A stretch of 64,000 nucleotides of DNA from Paenisporosarcina sp. OV554 (GTDB taxonomy: Bacteria > Bacillota > Bacilli > Bacillales_A > Planococcaceae), in NCBI RefSeq assembly GCF_003058165.1, contig NZ_QBUC01000012.1, positions 1-64,000 on the forward strand. Reading direction: 5' to 3'. Below are positions 1 to 6,269 of the stretch, in pieces. The notes under the pieces are model-generated. The model worked only from the letters and a program-made list of their open reading frames with translations. It was not told where the DNA came from and made no database searches. Made by a program: the position numbers and the translations under genes. Positions within the stretch are counted from its first letter, which is position 1; every line of letters begins with the position of its first letter.

Positions 1-44
1 GGTCTACTATTCTCAATAATTGATTCAAATCCAATAAAAATTAA

Positions 45-82
45 AAAAGGGGTTCGGAATGAGACCATTCCGAACCCCTTTT
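45..82 (-). terminator. Bidirectional intrinsic terminator
   Basis: A 17-bp perfect stem (45-61 with 66-82) with a 4-base loop is flanked by A-tracts on the left and T-tracts on the right. It can end the minus-strand HEAT-repeat gene and also terminate from the other side. Confidence 0.85.
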
Positions 83-95
83 GTCTACAATCTGA

Positions 96-126
96 CCGAT
101 TGCAGTTGTATGCAATCGGCTTTTTT
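96..126 (+). terminator. Plus-strand intrinsic terminator
   Basis: A 9-bp perfect stem (96-104 with 111-119) is followed by C and six T residues. It probably ends a plus-strand transcript that enters from the left of the window. Confidence 0.7.
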
Positions 127-136
127 GATTTGATAC

Positions 137-577
137 TTATTTTTTTAATAAAGAAGCCCATTCAGTTTCAAGCCACTTGTCAAAGTCTGAGCCTTTTTCG
201 CCTTCATACGCATCGTAAACATCCAGTCTCATTTTCTTGAACTTCTCTTTAAACTCTTCAAAAGTATGATCTGCTGGCAAACTCTTTTTAATACGCAATA
301 AGATTTTAGAAGTCCCTTTAATAATATCGAATTTCGTTTGCTTTGGAGGCGTAACATCTTCACCAAAAGCCTTAAGTTGTCTGTAAGCTGCTTCTTGGAT
401 TTTAAACACAGGGTCTTTTGTCATTCTTGTAGTAAGAACATCAATCACTTTGCTGTGTTTGTGTTGCCCCAATTCTTCAACTGCATCAAAACGTACTCTC
501 CAACTCGATGTACGATTTGCAGCCTTTTTTAGTTCCTCGTAATTTTCTGGTAATTCATTTTGTACATTGTTAGTCAT
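137..577 (-). CDS. HEAT-repeat domain protein
   Basis: This is a 146-residue soluble protein with no signal peptide or membrane segment. Residues about 20-75 form a HEAT-like helical pair (SSWRVRFDAVEELGQH, then a helix containing VFKIQEAAYRQLKAFG), the pattern of proteins that score as HEAT_2. The C-terminal half is charged, Lys-rich and helical and ends in a WLETEWASLLKK stretch. Such small HEAT proteins usually act as protein-interaction scaffolds, but no partner can be named. The start is supported by an AAGGAG site 9 nt upstream. It is the last gene of a minus-strand run and ends at the terminator at 45-82. The 193-bp gap to the upstream hydrolase leaves it open whether it has its own promoter. 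Confidence 0.75.
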   Translation of the reverse strand: MTNNVQNELPENYEELKKAANRTSSWRVRFDAVEELGQHKHSKVIDVLTTRMTKDPVFKIQEAAYRQLKAFGEDVTPPKQTKFDIIKGTSKILLRIKKSLPADHTFEEFKEKFKKMRLDVYDAYEGEKGSDFDKWLETEWASLLKK

Positions 578-769
578 TGTTCAATCTCCTTTTATATAAA
601 AATCCATTTGTGGACAAGAAAACATTCATGCATGGAACAGAATATCCTTTAACAAGTATTGTACCATTTTCTGACCAATCACATACTCTGTTTCATAAAA
701 TGAATTATTTATACAAAATCCTTGTTAAAAGCCAAATAAGTCGATTCAAATATACGATTCAAGATTAAT

Positions 770-1414
770 TTATTGTGCCAGGTCATCCAATAACCATTCA
801 TGAAAATCGCGATGGTTCTCTGCTGATACTGTATGGCCTTCTGTATACGTTTTGAAAGTTACATCTGTACCTAACTGTTTAAAAAATTCAACATTTGCAG
901 AACCCCAAGCTAATGGGAAAATAGGATCTAATTCACCATGTGAAATAAACACGGATAATTTTTCACTTGGCTTAATGCTATATTGTTCTTTTACAAAATG
1001 CGGTAGGTACCCACTAAGCGCTACAACGCCTTTTATTTTATGATTAAATGTCAAACCTATCGTCATACCAAGGATTGCCCCTTGGCTAAATCCGAGTAAA
1101 TATATACTGCTTTCATCCAATGGATATTCTATGATAGCAGTATCAATAAACGCGGTCAGTTTTTCAACTGTATTATCAAAAACTTCTCGATGCGGTTTAC
1201 CAAAACCTTGTATGGTAAAGTACGCATATCCTGGAGGTTGTGGCAAATGCCCACGTACACTAAAAATGAAAAATGTTTCTTCAAGACCGTCAACTAATTG
1301 CAGCATGTTTTGCTCATTACTTCCCATTCCATGCATCACAAACAACGCTGGGTACTTCTTCCTTTCTTCAATATTCTTTGGTTGTCTAAGTTCATAAGTA
1401 AATGTTGTTTCCAT
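770..1414 (-). CDS. Alpha/beta hydrolase, phospholipase/carboxylesterase type
   Basis: This is a cytoplasmic serine hydrolase of the acyl-protein-thioesterase/carboxylesterase family. Counting from the chosen Met, the nucleophile elbow GFSQG places Ser at about 110, the acid is the Asp in GELDPIFP (about 163), and the base is the His in EGHTVS (about 194). The oxyanion-hole region is VMHGMGSNEQN. The family hydrolyses carboxylic esters; the natural substrate is unknown. An in-frame ATG lies ten codons upstream at 1444, but the 1414 start has an AAAGGA site at 13-nt distance and begins where family members begin. The gene follows the HAD gene by about 94 bp with no terminator between, so co-transcription with the ribA-ribD-HAD group is possible. 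Confidence 0.85.
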   Translation of the reverse strand: METTFTYELRQPKNIEERKKYPALFVMHGMGSNEQNMLQLVDGLEETFFIFSVRGHLPQPPGYAYFTIQGFGKPHREVFDNTVEKLTAFIDTAIIEYPLDESSIYLLGFSQGAILGMTIGLTFNHKIKGVVALSGYLPHFVKEQYSIKPSEKLSVFISHGELDPIFPLAWGSANVEFFKQLGTDVTFKTYTEGHTVSAENHRDFHEWLLDDLAQ

Positions 1415-1507
1415 ATTCCCATCATTCCTTTGCCCTGTGATCATTTAGTACCCTAATAGAAAAAGAAGCAGAAGACTTCATGCAGCTCTGCCCCTTTCGT
1501 ATTAACT

Positions 1508-2077
1508 TTAGATTAAATTTTGCTTAATGATTTCTTTTAACTCTGACCAATTAGTAATCCTTGGAATCGTTAATTTTTGATTATACGATTGATTCATGAC
1601 ATATACTTTCAGCGAATCATCCGAGAGTGTGTTCAAAACATCCGGCTTGTCATCAAAATAATAATCAAGCTTTAACTCTTGAATTATTTTAACTTTGTCC
1701 TGATCTTTCATTCCGCAGAAGAATCTTTCTTCTTTCACCGGGAAACCTTGTTCAAGCATCCATTTTTTCGTACGTTCCCCGTGCTCACTTGGTCTAGCTG
1801 TTATATAGTAAATCTCATGTCCTTGCTTATCAAGTTCAACTAATGTTTCTACTGCATCTGGATAAGGAGGACATGAAGTATAATATATCTCTTCTAGCGA
1901 GCTGTTCCACATGTTATATCCTTGCTCTGCCGTTAGACCAAATGCTTCATGAATTTCAACTTTCTCTATTTCATGAAAAACATCAATAGGGACAGACTTT
2001 TTCAAGTTTTTATTGTAAATGTTAAAGGCATGTTCTCTTAGACTGATGAGTGTATCATCGATATCAAATCCGAATTT
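1508..2077 (-). CDS. 5'-nucleotidase-like HAD hydrolase (YqfW/NT5C family)
   Basis: This is a 189-residue HAD-superfamily phosphatase. The N-terminal DIDDT motif (residues 6-10) carries the nucleophile and acid/base Asp residues. YYITARPSEHG supplies the Thr of motif II, and the YYFDDKPD region holds the late acidic motif. Length and layout match the 5'(3')-deoxyribonucleotidase C family, to which Bacillus YqfW belongs. The chosen ATG has GAGGGA 8 nt upstream; a longer frame to 2107 overlaps the ribD stop and lacks a better site. The gene is tightly packed behind ribD. That suggests it could dephosphorylate a pyrimidine intermediate made by RibA/RibD, but family membership alone would equally allow general nucleotide salvage. 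Confidence 0.82.
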   Translation of the reverse strand, partial: KFGFDIDDTLISLREHAFNIYNKNLKKSVPIDVFHEIEKVEIHEAFGLTAEQGYNMWNSSLEEIYYTSCPPYPDAVETLVELDKQGHEIYYITARPSEHGERTKKWMLEQGFPVKEERFFCGMKDQDKVKIIQELKLDYYFDDKPDVLNTLSDDSLKVYVMNQSYNQKLTIPRITNWSELKEIIKQNLI

Positions 2078-2103
2078 CATAGTAGAATCCCTCAATTGCT
2101 TAA

Positions 2104-3198
2104 TCAATTTTTGTAACTTGGATAACCGACAAACTTAAAATCTTTCCCGATTTTAATGATATCTGCATCCTGTAATTCAACTGCATCACCCATTTTATCG
2201 ATACCTGAGCCTTCTAGGAATGTGGGTGCTAGTTGTCCGCCGATTAATTTCGGTGCAATATAAATAACAGCTTTGTCTATTAGTTTATGTTCTAAAAAGG
2301 CTGCATTAATTGTGCCTCCACCTTCAATCAATAAGGAGGAAATTCCTTTTTCACCTAGAATTTGCACGACTTCTGTTGGATTTACCTGTCTCGAACCAGT
2401 GGTAGGAAATACAGAGATTCCCATACTTTCTAACAACGATTTCTTTTCTTTGTCAAAAATCTCGCTTGTGAAAATCCATGTTTCAGCCAATTTATCAGTT
2501 ATGACCTTGCGATCTAGTTGGATTTTTAGTGTAGAATCTAAAATAATACGAATTGGGTTACGGCCGTTAGGAAGTCTAGTTGTTAACTCTGGATTGTCAG
2601 CAATCACAGTATTCACACCTACCAGTATCGCCATATGTTCATTTCGAAGCTGATGGACATCATGTCTAGCTTCTTCAGATGTAATCCACTTACTATCAGA
2701 AGAATGTGTTGCAATCTTACCGTCTAAGGTAATTCCAGCTTTTAATGTAACGAAAGGTGTATTTTTCACAATGAACTTGTTAAACACTTCATTCATTTTT
2801 CGAGATGCCGCTTCATGGATACCCACTACAACTTCAATCCCTGCTTCTTCAAGAATTTTAACCCCTCTCCCAGAAACAATAGGGTTTGGATCAAGTGTCG
2901 CAATGATTACTTTTTTTATTCCCGCTTCCACAATCGCTACTGCACATGGACCTGTTCTCCCATGATGAGAACAAGGTTCGAGTGTGACATAAATTGTGCC
3001 ACCCCTTGCTTTGTCCCCTGCCATGCGAATCGCATGAATTTCTGCATGCGGTTCTCCAGCTTTCAAATGAGCGCCAACTCCAACAATTCGGTTGTCGTTT
3101 ACAATTACAGAGCCCACAAGAGGGTTCGGATCTGTTTGACCTTTCATGGCTTGTGCATTTTTCAAAGCCAAATCCATATAAAATTCGTGGTTAGTCAT
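2104..3198 (-). CDS. ribD: Riboflavin-type deaminase/reductase RibD
   Basis: This is a full-length (364 aa) bifunctional enzyme of early flavin synthesis. The N-terminal cytidine-deaminase-like domain carries the zinc site HAEIHAI and TLEPCSHHGRTGPC. The C-terminal dihydrofolate-reductase-like domain carries LKAGITLDGKIA, the WITSEEAR segment and LIEGGG. It would deaminate the GTP cyclohydrolase II product and then reduce its ribose. The Met at 3198 is preferred because AAGGGA lies 9 nt upstream; the frame remains open to 3216. It overlaps the 3' end of the cyclohydrolase gene by 8 bp, indicating translational coupling. Riboflavin synthase and lumazine synthase genes, normally part of a rib operon, are absent here. 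Confidence 0.93.
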   Translation of the reverse strand: MTNHEFYMDLALKNAQAMKGQTDPNPLVGSVIVNDNRIVGVGAHLKAGEPHAEIHAIRMAGDKARGGTIYVTLEPCSHHGRTGPCAVAIVEAGIKKVIIATLDPNPIVSGRGVKILEEAGIEVVVGIHEAASRKMNEVFNKFIVKNTPFVTLKAGITLDGKIATHSSDSKWITSEEARHDVHQLRNEHMAILVGVNTVIADNPELTTRLPNGRNPIRIILDSTLKIQLDRKVITDKLAETWIFTSEIFDKEKKSLLESMGISVFPTTGSRQVNPTEVVQILGEKGISSLLIEGGGTINAAFLEHKLIDKAVIYIAPKLIGGQLAPTFLEGSGIDKMGDAVELQDADIIKIGKDFKFVGYPSYKN

Positions 3199-3955
3199 TT
3201 GGACAAGTCCCTTCATCCTCTACCTTAAGATGTCCAGAGCGTTTAATTTTAGTTTGCAAGTATGCCTCGTTAAATTCCGAAACATCTCCCCACAAAGGTG
3301 TACGTCCTGAAATCGGAAGTCCCGCGTCAATAAGTGCAGCTAATTTTTTAGGATTGTTCGTCAACAATGTTACTGGTTTCGAACGTAATGCTTTCAATAC
3401 TTGAATGGCATCATCATAATTGCGTGAATCATCAACAAAACCTAGGCTTTCATTAGCTTCAACTGTATCGTAGCCATTTTCTTGAAGAATATAGGCCATT
3501 GCTTTACTAAATAAACCAATTCCTCTGCCTTCATGGTTCGCTAAATAAAATAGAGCACCTGCTCCATGATCCACAATCATTTGCATTGACTGTTTGAGTT
3601 GATAGCCACAATCACATCTCTTGCTTCCGAAGATATCTCCGGTGTGACAGATGGAATGCATTCTCATTAAGGCATCTTCTTCATGTTCGAAGTCACCATA
3701 AACGAGTACACTTGATTGTTGAAATTCAGCTAAGTTTGAAGAAGATAGTTTGTCGATGATGTGATGAATATCTTCTTTTGCTTCTTTCGTTTGTAACCAA
3801 CAATACCATTGAAATACGACTGTCTCTCCATATAAATTAACAGGAAGTCGAATGGGTCCGACTAAATAGATGGCCCCGTCACTTGAATTGATTAATTTGA
3901 TCTTATCTTTTAATACAGAAAGCGCTTCTTTAGAAACCATAGTTGTTTCACTCAT
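3191..3955 (-). CDS. ribA: Divergent GTP cyclohydrolase II (RibA-like)
   Basis: This is a 254-residue GTP cyclohydrolase II, the first enzyme of the flavin branch from GTP. The zinc cysteines are present (C103, C114, C116, in GSKRCDCGYQL), as are the catalytic Tyr (Y155), the DTVEAN segment and LTNNPKK. Several usually invariant residues differ. The zinc-flanking HSECLTGD reads HSICHTGD, the YLRQEGRGIGL loop reads YLANHEGRGIGL, and the NKLRAY helix reads SKAMAY. The N-terminus is also about 40-50 residues longer than in the Escherichia coli enzyme. It is not fused to a RibB domain, unlike the usual Bacillus RibBA. It heads a coupled operon with ribD. Activity on GTP is likely, but the product or role may differ from the housekeeping enzyme. 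Confidence 0.85.
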   Translation of the reverse strand: MSETTMVSKEALSVLKDKIKLINSSDGAIYLVGPIRLPVNLYGETVVFQWYCWLQTKEAKEDIHHIIDKLSSSNLAEFQQSSVLVYGDFEHEEDALMRMHSICHTGDIFGSKRCDCGYQLKQSMQMIVDHGAGALFYLANHEGRGIGLFSKAMAYILQENGYDTVEANESLGFVDDSRNYDDAIQVLKALRSKPVTLLTNNPKKLAALIDAGLPISGRTPLWGDVSEFNEAYLQTKIKRSGHLKVEDEGTCPND

Positions 3956-4031
3956 ATTAATATCCCCTTTTTTATATCACATTAAAAAACTAATAGTGAA
4001 TAATTTTCTATTTCCTTTAAGTTCCCTTAAG

Positions 4032-4048
4032 TTACTTTATGTAAGTAA
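4032..4048 (-). promoter_or_regulatory. Palindromic operator at the ribA start site
   Basis: A perfect inverted repeat, TTACTT-N5-AAGTAA, overlaps the last base of the -10 box and the expected transcription start of the ribA operon. That is a typical repressor position. Two TTAAGTT copies lie just downstream (about 4017-4034). The regulator is unknown. Confidence 0.5.
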
Positions 4049-4076
4049 TTATATTTTTGTAACCTTATTTTGTCAA
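4048..4076 (-). promoter_or_regulatory. Consensus sigma-A promoter of the ribA-ribD operon
   Basis: On the minus strand TTGACA (4071-4076) and TATAAT (4048-4053) are separated by exactly 17 bp, a perfect match to the vegetative consensus. The expected start is near 4041, giving an untranslated leader of about 85 nt. I could not find FMN-riboswitch core elements in it. Confidence 0.8.
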
Positions 4077-4232
4077 GTAAGCAAATTGTCTAAATGTATT
4101 TTACTTTTAGCTTTTACTAATATTTAGTTTATCAAACTGATGAAAACCCTTAAAATTGAATGGGTTCTTTAATACATTCGTAGCATAATTACGATTTGTT
4201 AGGTCAAGGCCAATTAGTTTCCTGAATTAGAT

Positions 4233-4335
4233 AGGTTTTCAGTGCGTTTCGGACGCTTTTCCTGCTGCACTATGAGCTAGAGAATAAAGAGAGGGTTGTG
4301 ACTGCGTCACTCGCCCCCCTCTTTTCTCAGATCAT
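4233..4335. repeat. Intergenic repeat family B, copy 1
   Basis: A stretch of about 100 bp matches 4721-4826. Shared blocks are TTCGGACG, CTGCTGCAC.ATGAGCTAG, TTGTGACTGCGTCA and CGCCCCC.CTTTTCTCAGATCAT. No coding potential is apparent. Confidence 0.7.
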
Positions 4336-4485
4336 CCTGCGGCTGATGTGCGTCCTTCGCTCCCTTGCAACCTAGATGACCCAAGGAATTATGGTTAGGC
4401 AAACTACTGAATAGTTGCTTTCTTTAAGTAGATATTCGGCCGAAGATGATATTTCGGCCTTTTCCTACTTTTTTTATTTTGGTAA

Positions 4486-4647
4486 AGTTTAACAATTAAA
4501 AATAAACGAAAGAGTGCATTTGCGCCTAGCATGCCGCAAGAGCGTGAAGAATGAGACCCACAAGTATGCGGTTTTCATACTTGTTGGCTCATGCGGAACG
4601 TGCGGTAGCGCAAATGTACGATAAACAACTGTATCGTTTAACAGACC
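4486..4647 (+). repeat. MITE-like palindromic repeat A, copy 1
   Basis: An imperfect long hairpin has outer arms GCATTTGCGC / GCGCAAATG (about 4516-4525 and 4608-4617) and inner arms CACAAGTATG / CATACTTGTTGG around a short loop. The ends resemble those of the other copies (TTTAACAGA at the right). It has no open reading frame. Copies occur at 23690, 45498, 45775 and 61459. Confidence 0.75.
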
Positions 4648-4720
4648 CATTATTTTCAAAACATCTTATTAATATTAACAACTACAAACCGAATGCTTGA
4701 TTCCAGTTACTGAGGATGAC

Positions 4721-4826
4721 AGGTTTCCAGCTCGCTTCGGACGTGTTAACTGCTGCACCATGAGCTAGTGAACATAGAGTAGGACTTGTGACTGCGTCAT
4801 TCGCCCCCTCTTTTCTCAGATCATTC
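4721..4826. repeat. Intergenic repeat family B, copy 2
   Basis: This second copy, in the same orientation as 4233-4335, differs by scattered substitutions and small indels. It lies just downstream of the small zinc-ribbon gene's terminator. Confidence 0.7.
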
Positions 4827-4856
4827 TTTGAGTAGAATCGAAAAAAAATCATATAA

Positions 4857-4888
4857 AAAGAGCTGGCTCCTATAGGAACCAACTCTCT
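4857..4888 (-). terminator. Terminator of the zinc-ribbon gene
   Basis: An imperfect stem (AAGAG.TGG.TCC with GGA.CCA.CTC) around a TATA loop has an A-tract on its left. It therefore acts as a minus-strand terminator downstream of 4910. Confidence 0.6.
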
Positions 4889-4909
4889 TTGATATGCCAT
4901 AAACTCATT

Positions 4910-5176
4910 TTAACGAGGCATCTTCCAACGTTCTAATTTATTTATATTGCGAGTGAAAAATCCAGTAAATACTTTCGGTATTCCAAATTCCATCAATTTC
5001 CCTTTTACTTTTTCTTTCATTTCATTCATAGTCATATCAGGTGAGGTGAAAGTCCCATTTTGATAGCAATGACTACAATAGACAACGCTTTTATTCCCGT
5101 TCTTTTCTGTACCTCCGCCTTCAACATCCTTAGAAAATGGCATTCCACAACTTTGGCAATTTTTATAGGGCTTCAT
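4910..5176 (-). CDS. Small zinc-ribbon protein
   Basis: This 88-residue protein has two CxxC knuckles near the N-terminus (CQSCGMPF at about 7-14 and YCSHCYQNG at about 33-41), the pattern of the putative zinc-ribbon family PF12674. The C-terminal half is a basic helix with no recognisable catalytic motif. Family members are usually single-domain proteins of unknown function that often accompany regulators. The ATG at 5176 is chosen because GGAGG lies 9 nt upstream; the frame also includes a TTG one codon earlier. It stands alone between terminators and repeats, with a 35-bp gap to the next minus-strand gene, so it may share that gene's transcript. Confidence 0.8.
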   Translation of the reverse strand: MKPYKNCQSCGMPFSKDVEGGGTEKNGNKSVVYCSHCYQNGTFTSPDMTMNEMKEKVKGKLMEFGIPKVFTGFFTRNINKLERWKMPR

Positions 5177-5211
5177 CAATCATTACCTCCTTATATACGT
5201 AACAATTAATC

Positions 5212-5502
5212 CTAGAGCCAGTCTTCTTCAGTAATGTCGAAATTCTTTTCTGCCCATGCAATTGCTTCTTCAACAGTTTCTACCTTATGGTCATCTTGAA
5301 CTGTCCATTCACTATCGCACATAAATATATAGTACCCATTTTCTGCTTCATCTTCATATCGGGCAATAGCTAAAGCGGTAATGGCTACTTCAATTGTTAC
5401 ACCTTTTTTTTCTTCAAAAAACATGACACTCAATTTTTGGGTAGTATCATTTTTTGTTTGTTTTATTACTTTCGCACCATCAAGTTCATTTACTAACGTC
5501 AT
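5212..5502 (-). CDS. Conserved hypothetical protein, 96 aa
   Basis: This is a small acidic, soluble protein with alternating beta and helical segments and no signal peptide or membrane span. It ends in an acidic helix, VETVEEAIAWAEKNFDITEEDWL in outline, with several Trp and Asp/Glu residues. I do not recognise a named domain. GAGGA lies upstream of the ATG at a normal distance and codon use matches the neighbours, so it is very likely expressed. The zinc-ribbon gene follows 35 bp downstream on the same strand. Confidence 0.65.
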   Translation of the reverse strand: MTLVNELDGAKVIKQTKNDTTQKLSVMFFEEKKGVTIEVAITALAIARYEDEAENGYYIFMCDSEWTVQDDHKVETVEEAIAWAEKNFDITEEDWL

Positions 5503-5597
5503 TAGTTATTTCCTCTTTTCTTTTATAGTTGATCTTGTACTTATCTTAACATTTTCTTCTAGGAGCATGGCATTATGAATTTGCAATAATACAGATC

Positions 5598-6212
5598 TTA
5601 TTCATTCACAAGAAACCGAAATAGTAAAAATCGCTCATTCTCATTATGTTCATATAGTCCTGAGACTTTTACTTCTTTCACTAATTTAAAGGTAGTTCTC
5701 GTATTAAGGAACTGGATATATTCGATAGTCGGATAATAAAGAATCAAGTCAACCGAGCGCTCTTGCTGATCGATCGATTGTAAAATATTTTCAACCACCT
5801 TCATAAAAATTTGAACTGAAAACGGGTTAAAGAAATAAAACACATTGTCTTGTGATTTAATTTCATATTCTTGTGCTAGGCACTTCTCAAAAGTAATTAA
5901 ATTTTTCTTCTTCTTAGTTTTTTGCATATATGATTCTAGGTTTTCAATTGATTCCCGGTAGAGCTTGTTACTCATTTCAATTCCTCTAACGGATATGAGA
6001 AAACGATGATGGATATAAAAAGGCAAGCGACCTTTGCCGCTTCCGAAATCTACTACGTTCTGCATATTATTTAACTCATATTCGTTAAAAAATTCTTCTA
6101 TTGCCTTATATGGAGTTGCTTCATAACGATTATAATGCGCTGACTGATTAATAACTTCTAGCATTCCCATTGTTTTTATATGAAGCAATCGATCAAAATC
6201 TGTATCGTTCAT
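5598..6212 (-). CDS. SAM-dependent methyltransferase
   Basis: This 204-residue class I methyltransferase has a glycine-rich motif I, VVDFGSGKGRLPF (about residues 53-65), an acidic residue after strand 2 (RGIEMSNK), and a FFNPF motif at the position of the family's NPPY-like element. NPF rather than a catalytic Cys suggests N- or O-methylation; the target is unknown. It begins 57 bp after the stop of the Tet(M)-like GTPase gene on the same strand, with no clear terminator between, so the two may be co-expressed. That raises rRNA or a ribosomal component as one possible substrate, but this is inference only. Confidence 0.8.
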   Translation of the reverse strand: MNDTDFDRLLHIKTMGMLEVINQSAHYNRYEATPYKAIEEFFNEYELNNMQNVVDFGSGKGRLPFYIHHRFLISVRGIEMSNKLYRESIENLESYMQKTKKKKNLITFEKCLAQEYEIKSQDNVFYFFNPFSVQIFMKVVENILQSIDQQERSVDLILYYPTIEYIQFLNTRTTFKLVKEVKVSGLYEHNENERFLLFRFLVNE

Positions 6213-6269
6213 AAAAATACCTCTGTTCGATTATTGGATAATTCGTGTCCTCACTTATATTTGTTTGTG

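Noticed and set aside
2273-3228. Several plus-strand open frames opposite ribD
   Set aside because: They are shadows of a fully recognised enzyme gene and lack start signals.
3956-4100. FMN riboswitch upstream of ribA
   Set aside because: None of the conserved core blocks or a five-way junction could be found; the leader is short and AT-rich.
4682-4900. 72-codon open frame on the minus strand
   Set aside because: It lies almost entirely inside repeat B copy 2, has no ribosome-binding site and no recognisable protein features.
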